Shown in pieces: positions 8,746 through 16,518 of a stretch of 64,000 bases of DNA (position 1 is its first letter; the number at the start of each line of letters is the position of its first letter). The translations under genes and the position numbers were made by a program. This DNA is from Flammeovirgaceae bacterium UBA7330 (lineage in GTDB: Bacteria; Bacteroidota; Bacteroidia; Cytophagales; Cyclobacteriaceae). Under the pieces are notes generated by a model. That model had not been told where the DNA came from. It searched no databases and was given only the letters and a program-made list of their open reading frames with translations. The stretch lies in the NCBI GenBank assembly GCA_002471275.1, contig DKPQ01000002.1:1-64000 (forward strand). The letters are read 5' to 3'.

Positions 8746-10425
8746 TCACAAAAAGTGCTCAAAAGGAAGGTAAATAAAAGTGTGCTCGGGGTGTAGCACA
8801 GTCCGGTTAGTGTACCTGGTTTGGGACCAGGGGGCCGCAGGTTCGAATCCTGCCACCCCGACTTGACAGGACAAGTTTGAATTTTTCAGATTTGTCCTGT
8901 TTTTATTTTGGCCTAACTCACTGTCAATCATATAAATAAATCGTACCGCCTCGTTGACGCGGGTAGTTCGAAGTAACGTTCCGTCAAAAGTCAACTTTTC
9001 TGGATACATCGAACTAATCACTTCGCGCTTCTTTTCGATACCTCCGTCATTGTAGATCGTGTCCAATACCAAAAGATTCTTCACGCCTTTGTCGAGCAGG
9101 CCATCAATGCTTACGTTATCATTCTCAGTTGCACTCAGCTTTGCCTCTAGCTTCTCCAATTTGGTTGTATACTCGGTCTTCATTTCCCGGAAGTCTTCAG
9201 GGGGAAGCTGCCTTGATGAAAGTAAATCACGGATGTAAGAAAGTTTGTCTTCCAGTTCTCTGATCTGCGATAACAGTTGCTTGTGACCATTTCGCAAATG
9301 ACTTGTCTGGGTGTTCCATGACTCAATGAGTGTGATCTTGTAGACATCCGCAACCTCAGAACGTGGAATGTATTTGCTTAGCTCCTTGACAAAAACGTCA
9401 TTCACCTTGTCCGCACGGAAGCGGCAGGTGCATCCATCAAAGCAATGGTAATAGGAATAATATTTTGTGTTGCCTTTGGATTTGCTACCTGTAAGAAGCT
9501 TGCCGCACTGGGGACAAATCAAAAATCCTCGTAGCGGCATGGTTTCATTGGATGCCACCTTAAGTCGGTATTTTCCCCTTTTCCGACCATCCAAAACATC
9601 TTGCACTTGGTAGTATAGCGCGTCCGATATAAGGGGTTCATGTTGTCCTTTGATCAGACGCTCCTCTTCTTCTTTGTATTTGGGGAGTTCTATTTTGCCA
9701 CAATACACCGGATTGCGGATAGCAGTCCAAAACAAGCTTTTTGCACCTTTAAAACCTTTATCCTTTGCCATCTTGTAGACTTGTTCAGTATTGAATACAC
9801 CTTCAGCAATCTTCTCAAATGACCAGCGGATTACGCCCGCCATTGGCTCTATTGGTTCAATCAATTTTCTACCCGATTCATCCGTCCTGTTGGCATACCC
9901 TACCGGGGCATGTCCCATGTAACGACCTTCTTTTTTGGCCCGGCGCATACCATGAATTACATTCAATGCACGCCTGTCATTTTCCACCTCGGGCGTTGCC
10001 AGGTAAAATGCCAGCATCAGTTTATTTTCAGGGATGGACAAGTCAAGGGGCTGTTCAATGGCCTGCGGTTCCACGCCAAGCTTGCGCAGGATATTTATCA
10101 TCTGGTAGGCATCACCGGCATTCCGGCTGAACCGATCCCATTTCAAGAAGAGCACAAGGTCACTCTGTCCTCTATGTTTACGAAGGTTGCTCAGGTATTT
10201 TTGCCATTCAGGACGATCAAACGTTTTGGCTGAATGATCCTCATAGATCACCTTTCGTACCGTCAGTTTGTTGATGTCGCAATACCTGCGAAGCAGCTCC
10301 TCCTGACCCCGCTGGGAGTACCCTTTGTCGGCCTGTTCATCGGTACTTACTCTTATGTAAAGATCGGCTGTTTTCATAGGAGACGAATTAAGTTGCCAGT
10401 TTGATTTATGCTTATTGTTTTCCAC
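8746..10425 (-). CDS. Large serine recombinase (site-specific integrase)
   Basis: The protein has a resolvase catalytic domain (ADLYIRVSTDEQADKGYSQR with the nucleophilic Ser, then the KWDRFSRNAGDAYQMI stretch), a recombinase DNA-binding domain, a zinc ribbon (ICPQCGKLL, CFDGCTCRF) and a coiled coil near residues 370-440. Such enzymes integrate and excise mobile elements by cutting both strands at a 2-bp core. The long frame starts at a GTG (10425); homologues suggest the ATG at 10377 (MKTADLYIRVS) is the true start. The last ~40 residues (from VGVAGFEPAAPWSQ) are the antisense of the neighbouring tRNA-Pro and its 5' flank. They come from the chromosome, not from the element, so the protein end is set by the insertion site. 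Confidence 0.9.
   Translation of the reverse strand: MENNKHKSNWQLNSSPMKTADLYIRVSTDEQADKGYSQRGQEELLRRYCDINKLTVRKVIYEDHSAKTFDRPEWQKYLSNLRKHRGQSDLVLFLKWDRFSRNAGDAYQMINILRKLGVEPQAIEQPLDLSIPENKLMLAFYLATPEVENDRRALNVIHGMRRAKKEGRYMGHAPVGYANRTDESGRKLIEPIEPMAGVIRWSFEKIAEGVFNTEQVYKMAKDKGFKGAKSLFWTAIRNPVYCGKIELPKYKEEEERLIKGQHEPLISDALYYQVQDVLDGRKRGKYRLKVASNETMPLRGFLICPQCGKLLTGSKSKGNTKYYSYYHCFDGCTCRFRADKVNDVFVKELSKYIPRSEVADVYKITLIESWNTQTSHLRNGHKQLLSQIRELEDKLSYIRDLLSSRQLPPEDFREMKTEYTTKLEKLEAKLSATENDNVSIDGLLDKGVKNLLVLDTIYNDGGIEKKREVISSMYPEKLTFDGTLLRTTRVNEAVRFIYMIDSELGQNKNRTNLKNSNLSCQVGVAGFEPAAPWSQTRYTNRTVLHPEHTFIYLPFEHFL
8787..8861 (+). tRNA. tRNA-Pro, anticodon TGG
   Basis: All cloverleaf arms can be drawn: acceptor stem CGGGGTG (8787-8793) with CACCCCG (8854-8860) and discriminator A, a D arm, an anticodon stem CCTGG/CCAGG with a 7-nt loop whose anticodon TGG is at 8822-8824, and a T arm GCAGG-TTCGAAT-CCTGC. 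CCA is not encoded. The gene marks the left edge of the accessory island: the recombinase gene on the opposite strand runs through it, so it is probably the integration target. Confidence 0.95.
8866..8905 (+). terminator. Intrinsic terminator after tRNA-Pro
   Basis: A 9-bp perfect stem (ACAGGACAA with TTGTCCTGT) closes a loop of 17 nt and is followed by TTTT. It starts four bases after the mature tRNA 3' end. Its antisense encodes part of the C-terminal tail of the recombinase frame. Confidence 0.75.
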
Positions 10426-10561
10426 CTTTTAGATATTGAGCAACCACAATATTTGCAAGTTTTCGGAGAAATTTGAGAATCGAAGCTGCCTGCTCAACCG
10501 ACACTTCAACACCTTTTTCCTTGAGCATGGCCATTACTTTTTCCGGACTCAATTTCTCCAT
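10412..10561 (-). CDS. Small protein (49 aa) translated before the recombinase
   Basis: This short frame starts at ATG 10561 with an unusually good ribosome-binding site (AGGAGG, 6 nt of spacing) and ends at 10412, overlapping the GTG candidate start of the recombinase by 14 bp. It reads MEKLSPEKVMAMLKEKGVEV and ends VVAQYLKGGKQ, giving an amphipathic, mostly helical peptide. The position, the strong RBS and the overlap argue for a real gene coupled to the recombinase; it could be a recombination directionality factor or a leader peptide, but there is no direct evidence for either role. About 220 bp upstream of it (10562-10781) hold no other gene. Confidence 0.6.
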   Translation of the reverse strand: MEKLSPEKVMAMLKEKGVEVSVEQAASILKFLRKLANIVVAQYLKGGKQ

Positions 10562-10781
10562 CTGGTACCTCCTGGTTCTATCCCGTCACCGGTAAGCGCG
10601 GCAAGGGGTACCTTATTAAACGCTAATATAAAAATATTTGTTTTGATAACATAATATATGTCTAAACTTTGTATAATTTAGTGCAATGATGGGCATTCAC
10701 ATCCATTTAGTATGAACGGAATGCTTTGATTTGATACCAATTGAATTCCTTCAAGGACGGAGCAAAACCAAAGAGAGCTAA

Positions 10782-11465
10782 ATGAGCAGAACTTATAAGG
10801 TGACCTACAAAACGTACTTCAACGAGCGGCTCAAGGAAGTTTCTTTTCATGGCAAACTGACGCACCCCCTATACATACAAGTGACCTTTGACCGGAAGAC
10901 AACCTTCTACAAAAGTTATTATTTTGAGTTATTCTCCAAGCCTAAATATCACCTATTGGCTGCCGGAAAAAAAGGAGGTCCAACACTTGAACAGGTCATT
11001 GCCAAGGAAAATGAACTGATTGACTTTGTGATCGATAAAACGGTAGATGACTTCTCCCTCAAACGATTCAGAGAACAATACCTCTATTATTGTCGCGACC
11101 TCTGTGACGTGACCGAAGACGGCTTCCGCGAATACCTATTAACATTCTTCCACGACAAGGGGATGCCCGTTCTTGCCGAAACGTTAAGCGAAGGAAGCAG
11201 AATTAAAATCCTTTACGATGTTGTACGGGATTTAAAGACGGCCTTAAAACCGGCCCTGCATGATGAACTTATCGAAAACTCTTTCCATTATGCCCCCCCG
11301 TATCTTCCGTTGTTCGGGTTTATGATGCGGTTTAAAAAATGGCCGCTATTGAGTTTGTCCGTTATGGAATTGAATCTTCCTGACGTGATAACTAATTTTG
11401 AAGAGTTTGTTGATAAGTTTTATTCAGATCGTGATATCTTGAAATCTGTTAATAAAGCTCTTTAA
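10782..11465 (+). CDS. Hypothetical protein of the mobile element
   Basis: This 227-residue soluble protein has no family I recognise. It is rich in Lys, Phe and Tyr, begins with beta-strand-like segments (YKVTYKTYFNERLKEVSF), has a GKKGGPTLEQVIAKENELID helix near residue 67 and a Pro/Tyr-rich stretch (HYAPPYLPLFGFMMRF) near residue 170. It is divergent from the recombinase operon, with about 220 bp between, which places it among the left-end genes of the island. It could be an accessory factor for the element. Its last codons lie 15 bp before an IS3 transposase fragment, so the 3' end may have been altered by that insertion. Confidence 0.55.
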   Translation: MSRTYKVTYKTYFNERLKEVSFHGKLTHPLYIQVTFDRKTTFYKSYYFELFSKPKYHLLAAGKKGGPTLEQVIAKENELIDFVIDKTVDDFSLKRFREQYLYYCRDLCDVTEDGFREYLLTFFHDKGMPVLAETLSEGSRIKILYDVVRDLKTALKPALHDELIENSFHYAPPYLPLFGFMMRFKKWPLLSLSVMELNLPDVITNFEEFVDKFYSDRDILKSVNKAL

Positions 11466-11480
11466 GTAAATTAAGTTGCT

Positions 11481-11651
11481 ATGTGCGTTTTAGATGCTTA
11501 TTTGTTTGATAATATCGATGAACTGCGAATGGAAACTGAAAAGTGGCTGGAGGATTATAATAACTACAGGCTCCATGAAAGTCTTAACGGAAAAACCCCG
11601 GCCATGTTGAAATATGGACAACTCCCCAACCCAAAAATCCATTCAAGTTGA
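11481..11651 (+). pseudogene. IS3-family transposase fragment (C-terminal end)
   Basis: A 56-codon frame ends in the typical C-terminus of IS3-type OrfB: FDNIDELRMETEKWLEDYNN then YRLHESLNGKTPAMLKYG. Only the last part of the DDE integrase domain is left; the catalytic Asp residues and all of OrfA are missing. The break lies between the previous gene stop (11465) and this fragment. It shows that an IS element was once here. Confidence 0.8.
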
Positions 11652-11659
11652 CCACATTT

Positions 11660-11830
11660 CAACATTGATAACTATTGCAATAATGAAAATGAATTCTACT
11701 TTTGAATTGTATAAACGGGGATGCTTACAAAACCTGCCACAGATAGCTGCACTCGAACGATCCTCATTGTTGAGCGTATTAGTGTCAATAACGAACTGCC
11801 CACCGGTAATTACGTCCTTAGAAATATTCA
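11660..11830 (-). pseudogene. Possible YceI-family remnant
   Basis: Read on the minus strand, this stretch gives DVITGGQFVIDTNTLNNED and then a poorer match ending in SKVEFIF. That resembles the core of YceI lipocalin-like proteins, where a GGxFxIDxNT motif precedes a helix and a second strand. The reading has no start, ends in low-quality sequence and is much shorter than a YceI protein (about 180 residues). I regard it as a decayed gene. From 11852 to 12370 I see no gene on either strand, only stop-rich sequence. Confidence 0.35.
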
Positions 11831-12370
11831 GGCCCGGATTTGATCGCTACTAAACAGTTATGTGAACTCGCTGGGTAGCGTTCCAATTTCGGAATGGCGG
11901 TGATTTGTATATCAGCCCGATATGTGGTTCGTTTGTATTACTCGAGGGAAATAACATCATTCCGACTTTACCAAAAACCGTTCCCATAGAATCCGTTCAA
12001 TTCAAGACCTTTGACAGATGCTCTATTGATCCAGAAACGCCAGTCGGGTTCTTCTACTGGGGACTACTGATAAGGTTCACCATACTGGCAAATCGCTCCA
12101 CCATCATAGAGCGGTGATGAAGATATTTTTATTACCTCATCCTATTTAAGATCAAGGATTGTCGTTTGGAAACAGTCCTAATCCATCGGAAAATCTGGCA
12201 TGCAATTAAAATCCTTCTTTCAAATCTGCGAATACCTGCCATTCAATCCCTGGATGAGAATCGAGGGATTGGCTGAGGGACTGAGTTTGAGTGCCAGTGC
12301 TCATGAGAACAACATGCCTATATCACAGGCGTTTCATGTTTCCTTTCTCTTCCAAATTCTTCTCCTTCAA

Positions 12371-12497
12371 TCAGATTAATGAATGTTGGAATGACTGCTC
12401 TGTTTCATTAAGTGCTTTAGCTAAACCTGACAAACCAAATGTTCCTGCACCAAGTGTTACCATACCTAATAGCTTTATAAAAGATGGACGGTTCATT
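12371..12497 (-). pseudogene. N-terminal remnant of a LigB-type dioxygenase gene
   Basis: The minus strand from ATG 12497 reads MNRPSF and then, after one extra T in a run of five, IKLLGMVTLGAGTFGLSGLA. This is a close relative of the leader of the intact LigB-type dioxygenase at 31569 (MNRSDFIKIMGAATIGFGTS). Everything after about codon 41 is missing. It follows the MarR gene, in the position expected if this operon once matched the copy at 29-33 kb. Confidence 0.75.
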
Positions 12498-12942
12498 TAT
12501 CCCTAATCTTATCCAGCAATTCGTTCAATAGTTTTACTTCTTTTTTATTCAGGTTGGATAGAATAGCATCTTCCTGTTTTTCACAAACTGCCATTTTCTC
12601 AAGTAGTTCTAGACCCATTTTTGTAATCAACACATTTTTCTGCCTTCGGTCAGATTTACCTTCTTTTCGTTCAACAAGTTTCTTTTTAAACAATCGATCT
12701 ACAATGCGGCTTACATCCGAATTCCTATCCAGCATTCGCTCCTTAATCAACCCTATTGAAGCTGCATTGGGATGTTGCCCTCTTAGTATTCTAAGCACAT
12801 TGAATTGAGGAACTGCCAACCCATACGCCTTTAGCATTTTAAAGAACTGCTCACCAATTACATTGTTGGTGTAATACAGGTTTACCACAGCCTTGTGGTA
12901 TTCATTTCTGAATTTGCTTTTTATTTCATTTTCAATGCCCAT
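12493..12942 (-). CDS. MarR-family transcriptional regulator
   Basis: This 149-residue protein has the winged-helix layout of MarR regulators: the ALEV-like entry helix (YNTNNVIGEQFFKMLKAYGL region), the recognition segment NAASIGLIKERMLDRNSDVS and the wing with KLVERKEGKSDRRQKNVLIT. Members bind palindromes as dimers and usually respond to phenolic or oxidative signals. It is the last intact gene of a minus-strand operon with a DoxX protein, a NAD(P)-binding protein and a peroxiredoxin. It starts three bases after the upstream stop, so it is co-transcribed and probably controls this operon. Confidence 0.9.
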   Translation of the reverse strand: MGIENEIKSKFRNEYHKAVVNLYYTNNVIGEQFFKMLKAYGLAVPQFNVLRILRGQHPNAASIGLIKERMLDRNSDVSRIVDRLFKKKLVERKEGKSDRRQKNVLITKMGLELLEKMAVCEKQEDAILSNLNKKEVKLLNELLDKIRDK

Positions 12943-12945
12943 TTA

Positions 12946-13605
12946 TCAATCGTTGGAAATGCTAGGCGTTGTCTTGTAATATTTTACATTATCAAGTATA
13001 TCCAACATAAATATAGCCACATCCATTCTACTAATTGACATTTTTAGCTTAGTAGATCCATTTTGACTAACTCTTGTCGGGCAATGCTTAGTGTTATTGG
13101 TCAGCCCGACAGGGCGCACGGCTGTCCAATCGAGGTTGCTTTCTTTCAACACTTTCTCCTGTTGCTCATGCCCCGCATAGGCCGTCCCAACATTGGTTTT
13201 GTTGATAAGGAATCGGAATATTCCATTGGCTTCAGCGTAGCTATCGCCCACTCCCCACGCAGAAACCGTGATGATCCGCTTAGCTCCTGTCTCACCCATA
13301 GCCTTCACGATGTTAGTCATGCTTACCTCAAGCAAATCCGGGGGAGATACGAGTTTAGCCCATGGCCAATCACTCTTCCGGGCCACATTCAGTGCGACTA
13401 GCACCGCATCACAATCGGTCAAGGCGCGCTTCACGTCATCATATACCAATGGAGAGCCCTCCACGAGAACTGCTGACTTATGCACCGGCTTCTCTTTTGA
13501 CTCTTTTCTGACCAAGCAAACAGGGGTCATGCCTCGTTCTGCCACCACATTGACAAGATGTTTGCCAGTCCGGCCTGTGGCTCCAAAAATGCAGATTCTC
13601 CTCAT
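12946..13605 (-). CDS. NAD(P)-binding (NmrA/SDR-like) oxidoreductase
   Basis: This 219-residue protein opens with a Rossmann motif, RRICIFGATGRTGKHLVNVV, and has the atypical-SDR pattern of NmrA/YwnB-like proteins, including RIITVSAWGVGDSYAEANG and SNLDWTAVRPVGLTNN. Such proteins bind NADPH and act as reductases or redox sensors; the substrate is unknown. It is clearly a paralogue of the protein at 30852-31511: both contain DxPWxKLVSP/DMPWSKVVSP and TNVGxAYAGHE. It lies between doxX (6-bp gap) and marR in the operon. Confidence 0.85.
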   Translation of the reverse strand: MRRICIFGATGRTGKHLVNVVAERGMTPVCLVRKESKEKPVHKSAVLVEGSPLVYDDVKRALTDCDAVLVALNVARKSDWPWAKLVSPPDLLEVSMTNIVKAMGETGAKRIITVSAWGVGDSYAEANGIFRFLINKTNVGTAYAGHEQQEKVLKESNLDWTAVRPVGLTNNTKHCPTRVSQNGSTKLKMSISRMDVAIFMLDILDNVKYYKTTPSISND

Positions 13606-13611
13606 CGCTAA

Positions 13612-13980
13612 CTATTTGAATTTGGCCAGCAGTTCGGGATTGCGAACAAATGCTACGGCCCATACCAAAATGAGTAGTATAGATTGCACCATAAATGATT
13701 CGTAATGACTCATGTGCACGACAATAGCTCCCCCCATATGAGCGCTAAGTAAGAATGAACCAAAAACATTGGTCTTTGGAAAAAGGAAAAGCAGTGCGGA
13801 GATAATCTCTCCAATTGCCACGATTGTTATCCAGTCTCCCAATCCCCACTTAGCAAAGTTTTCTACCATTTCTGGCGTAGTAAACTTGCCCATGGCACTA
13901 AACAGCAACATTGCAGTGACTAATCCAGCGATCACCCATCCGGTGATTTTTCTTCCTTTACTCATTTCTTTTGTTTCCAT
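13612..13980 (-). CDS. DoxX-like membrane protein
   Basis: This 122-residue protein has four membrane helices (about residues 10-29, 45-64, 70-88 and 95-113) and the DoxX family look, with FSAMGKFTTPEMVENFAKWG and GEIISALLFLFPKTN. DoxX proteins form quinone-linked or thiol-linked membrane complexes in several bacteria, but a precise role is not set here. The paralogue at 30468-30845 shares the FAKWGLxD core. It lies between the peroxiredoxin and the NAD(P)-binding protein, an arrangement that suggests membrane redox chemistry. Confidence 0.85.
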   Translation of the reverse strand: METKEMSKGRKITGWVIAGLVTAMLLFSAMGKFTTPEMVENFAKWGLGDWITIVAIGEIISALLFLFPKTNVFGSFLLSAHMGGAIVVHMSHYESFMVQSILLILVWAVAFVRNPELLAKFK

Positions 13981-13997
13981 AGTTTTATCCTTGATTT

Positions 13998-14453
13998 TTA
14001 GTTATTGTCCATTGATTTTAAAATACTTAGCGCCTCCTCAATATGCCCTTCAAAATTCAATTGTGAGTTGAAAATATGACAAACTACTCCTTGCTTGTCA
14101 ATTATGTAAGTAACTCTACCTGGTAAAATCCCCAATGTTTTAGGTACACCATAGAGTTTTCTCACAGTACCGCCCTTATCACTCAACAGCGTATAAGGCA
14201 GATTATGCTTATCTGCAAAATGTTGGTGTGAATCTTCACTATCAGAGCTTATCCCTACTACCTCCGCTCCGACTTCTTTAAAAACTTCGTAACTATCTCG
14301 GAAAGCACAGGCCTCCCGAGTACAGCCCGGGCTGTCATCTTTAGGATAAAAGAACAGAACAACGTTCCTGCTCATTATTAAGTCACTCAATCTAATTTTT
14401 GAACCAAGTTGATTTGTAAGTTCAAAATCAGGAGCCTTATCACCAATTCGCAT
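13998..14453 (-). CDS. bcp: Peroxiredoxin, BCP/PrxQ type
   Basis: This 151-residue thiol peroxidase reduces peroxides with a two-cysteine mechanism. The active-site stretch FFYPKDDSPGCTREACAFRD carries the peroxidatic Cys (PGCT) and a second Cys five residues later, the arrangement of atypical 2-Cys BCP proteins. The frame extends 15 codons upstream to 14498, but that part overlaps the SnoaL-like gene, and the conserved protein begins at MRIGDKAPDFELTN (14453). It has no counterpart in the sister operon at 29-33 kb. Confidence 0.9.
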   Translation of the reverse strand: MRIGDKAPDFELTNQLGSKIRLSDLIMSRNVVLFFYPKDDSPGCTREACAFRDSYEVFKEVGAEVVGISSDSEDSHQHFADKHNLPYTLLSDKGGTVRKLYGVPKTLGILPGRVTYIIDKQGVVCHIFNSQLNFEGHIEEALSILKSMDNN

Positions 14454-14469
14454 GCACAAAACATTTATT

Positions 14470-14823
14470 TTACATAGATGAATAATAAAACCGCTCATTA
14501 ATAATTTGTCCGTCAGCCCATCGTTGCACGGCTACCTGAGCCATTTTTGCCCTAGGGGCACCCTTGTAAGTAACATCCATTTCCCATTCTACCATGGATA
14601 GGTCATCACCAACTGCCACACCTTTGACTTCTGCTCCGTGTAACTCCTCAATCATTCCCATCGATTTGATTTCCCTCTCTCTATTCGCATCTTTCCCGAC
14701 AGTGGGTGGTGCATTGTTCTCTTGCATTGACACTTCTTTGTGATAATACTTTTCAAAAGCCTCCATCGTTTGTCCGCTTAGGATCATGTTATTCATGTCT
14801 TCGACTTTTTCTTTGAGATTCAT
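14470..14823 (-). CDS. SnoaL-like (NTF2-fold) protein
   Basis: This 117-residue protein has an NTF2-like cone fold: helical start (LKEKVEDMNNMILSGQTMEA), then FEKYYHKEVSM, and a C-terminal sheet ending QVAVQRWADGQIINERFYY. SnoaL-like domains bind small hydrophobic ligands in a pocket and can act as cyclases or isomerases; the ligand is unknown. It heads the minus-strand operon with bcp, doxX, the reductase and marR. A paralogue of the same length (29542-29895) is broken by a stop codon. The start ATG at 14823 matches that paralogue. Confidence 0.8.
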   Translation of the reverse strand: MNLKEKVEDMNNMILSGQTMEAFEKYYHKEVSMQENNAPPTVGKDANREREIKSMGMIEELHGAEVKGVAVGDDLSMVEWEMDVTYKGAPRAKMAQVAVQRWADGQIINERFYYSSM

Positions 14824-15022
14824 AACTTTGGTTTGTTTAAGTGCATAAAATTTTTAAATGGTTATTATAAAGGACGGGCGAACCCAACCTTTCTAATCTG
14901 ACACAAGATATATATTATATGTTTAAACATAAAGCGGTTAAACAAATTAATTATAATGCTCCATTTTTTGCTCTGCCCGCCAAACAATAAACCATTATGT
15001 GCTTGAATCTTTTCCTTTATCA

Positions 15023-15205
15023 TCAGTGTAAAAAATAAACCGTTACCGCTACAAGCAATCTTATTGCTAACGCATAACCAAGTAACTGCCATCCCTTTGC
15101 CCTGTCCTTCTTTTCTGTATTCAGCTTGTTCCAGACTGGCCGTTTTCCCCACCTTTGAAATTGAAAATTTAGGCAAATCCAAATAGACGCAAAATTTGCT
15201 CTACG
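15023..15205 (-). pseudogene. Remnant of a small membrane protein gene (paralogue of 29903-30358)
   Basis: Three frames must be combined to read KFCVY, FGFA-IFNF, VGKTASLEQAEYRK and then KDRAKGWQLLGYALAI. This matches the C-terminal third of the intact protein at 29903 (KFCVYFGFGHMFNLGEVGKT followed by KDRARAWQLLAYAFGI). The membrane part upstream is gone. The remnant lies just upstream of the SnoaL-like gene, so both operons once had this gene next to SnoaL. Confidence 0.75.
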
Positions 15206-15260
15206 CCTTAGTTTTGAGTCATGAAGCAAAATATATGGTGTCTCGAAGCGCTTAAATGTT

Positions 15261-15335
15261 TATGAACGATTGTGAAGTATTATGAAGGAATTTGAAGGAA
15301 TATGTTCAATTCTGCATGACACTGTCGGACGACAG
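15261..15335. repeat. 10-bp iterons (TGAA every 10 bp) with a hairpin
   Basis: TGAA recurs exactly every 10 bp at 15263, 15273, 15283 and 15293 (units TATGAACGAT, TGTGAAGTAT, TATGAAGGAA, TTTGAAGGAA), with a degenerate fifth unit at 15303. A short hairpin CTGTCG-GA-CGACAG follows at 15322-15335. Sites in phase with the DNA helix are typical of arrays bound by a replication, transfer or recombination protein. A similar array lies beside the mobilisation genes at 42737. The rest of 15206-15564 holds no gene I can support. Confidence 0.55.
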
Positions 15336-15564
15336 AAAACTGTTGTAAATGGGTTGAACAAAAGTTGAAAATAGTTTGTAGGGAGTTAATAGGCTTTTTA
15401 GTCAATTGTCTGAAATTGTTACAGCGTTTGTTAGCTAAGGAATGCTCGCGACATCAAATGGGCGATTCAACCAGCAAAATATCAGGTATATTCCCCAGAA
15501 AATGAGCAGTTGCTAAAATATAGAATCTTGCTTTATTGCTGTCGGAGTGAGATTGAAACATACC

Positions 15565-15861
15565 TTACTTGCTAAAAAAGCCACAAATAATGCCCCCGAT
15601 CAGACCTAGCCCCAAAATTGGCGCATACTGTTTAGTCACCAGAGCATCAGGCAAACTAAGGACTAGCCCGATTAGACCACCTTTTATCCAGCCTGGCATT
15701 GGAAGTTCCATATTAATAATTATAAATCCTATGGCGAACCGGCTGATAAAGGACGCTGTCATGGCCAATGCCTTATTCTCAAAAGTCATTGAAACCATTG
15801 GAATAATGGAGACTACGCCAAAAACTGTTCCGGCAATTAACCCTTTTACAATGTTTGTCAT
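15565..15861 (-). CDS. Small integral membrane protein
   Basis: This 98-residue protein is nearly all hydrophobic, with three or four membrane segments (about 5-24, 28-50, 57-72 and 78-95). It begins MTNIVKGLIAGTVFGVVSII and ends in LGLGLIGGIICGFFSK. No catalytic residues are visible and I do not recognise a named family; Gly-rich helices are its only feature. It is separated from the HD-domain gene by about 57 bp on the same strand, so it may be the end of that operon. Confidence 0.55.
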   Translation of the reverse strand: MTNIVKGLIAGTVFGVVSIIPMVSMTFENKALAMTASFISRFAIGFIIINMELPMPGWIKGGLIGLVLSLPDALVTKQYAPILGLGLIGGIICGFFSK

Positions 15862-15918
15862 GGTTTGATATTTAGGTTTTCTTCCAGAATTTTTTGAACA
15901 TTAATTTATGTAATTATT

Positions 15919-16518
15919 TTATCCTTTAAGTTGGTTGAGATTTTTTAATTTTTGCTCTCCCCACATTCTTTGTGCATAGTCTGTGAAATACCTATGAGAA
16001 TTGAAAAAAGAAATATTCGTGTGGTTCCATTCTTTATCAGAAAGTTCCTGGTTATTTTTTAGTTGAAACTCTTCTTTGAGGAGCATCGACCATTTGAAAT
16101 AATCTTCTGCCCCAAGATGCTGAGTATCAGCATCGCAAATAATTTGTTCCGCAAGAGTTGATGGTTCTTCTAATCTTTTTGTAGCGAAAATCAAATTTTT
16201 TACTGAGGGCATGTACTTTTCAGACACGTTGTGTGAATCAAGAAATTTCGATACAATGGTAACGCTTTCATTTTCATGATTGTCAATATCCAAACAATAT
16301 CCGGTGTCGTGGAACCAGGCGGCCACCAGAAGCTTTTCCATATCAGTTCTTGTCAACCGATAATGTTCGCCAAGCTCATGGCAAAATTGAACTACATTAA
16401 GGGTATGATGAATATTGTGAAACTTGCAGATTACAGGAAGGTAATTGTTGAACAATCCTGTGACGTAAAATCTGGATTCAAAAATTAGTGGATTACTATC
16501 AAATTCAAATATTGACAT
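15919..16518 (-). CDS. HD-domain phosphohydrolase-like protein
   Basis: The protein has the HD metal-binding pattern: an upstream His region (FHNIHHTLNVVQFCHELGEH), the HD pair in AAWFHDTGYCLDID with NHENES after it, and the distal Asp in IICDADTQHLG. HD proteins hydrolyse phosphoester bonds in nucleotides. The substrate is not evident. The frame runs 12 codons further upstream to 16554, but the likely start is ATG 16518 (MSIFEFDSNPL), which overlaps the end of the luciferase-domain gene by 14 bp; this gives 199 residues. The coupling suggests the two are made together. Confidence 0.75.
   Translation of the reverse strand: MSIFEFDSNPLIFESRFYVTGLFNNYLPVICKFHNIHHTLNVVQFCHELGEHYRLTRTDMEKLLVAAWFHDTGYCLDIDNHENESVTIVSKFLDSHNVSEKYMPSVKNLIFATKRLEEPSTLAEQIICDADTQHLGAEDYFKWSMLLKEEFQLKNNQELSDKEWNHTNISFFNSHRYFTDYAQRMWGEQKLKNLNQLKG

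Noticed and set aside
8746..8865. C-terminal tail of the recombinase frame taken as protein sequence
   Set aside because: It is the antisense of tRNA-Pro and its flanks, a well-known false extension. It tells about the insertion site and not about the enzyme.
11852..12370. Possible AraC-like or other gene in the decayed stretch
   Set aside because: Short frames such as the one at 11905 show no motif I can trust, and stops interrupt every longer reading.
14865..15182. Minus-strand frame of 105 codons taken as a gene
   Set aside because: It is one of three frames of the decayed membrane-protein gene and switches out of the conserved reading after EQAEYRK.
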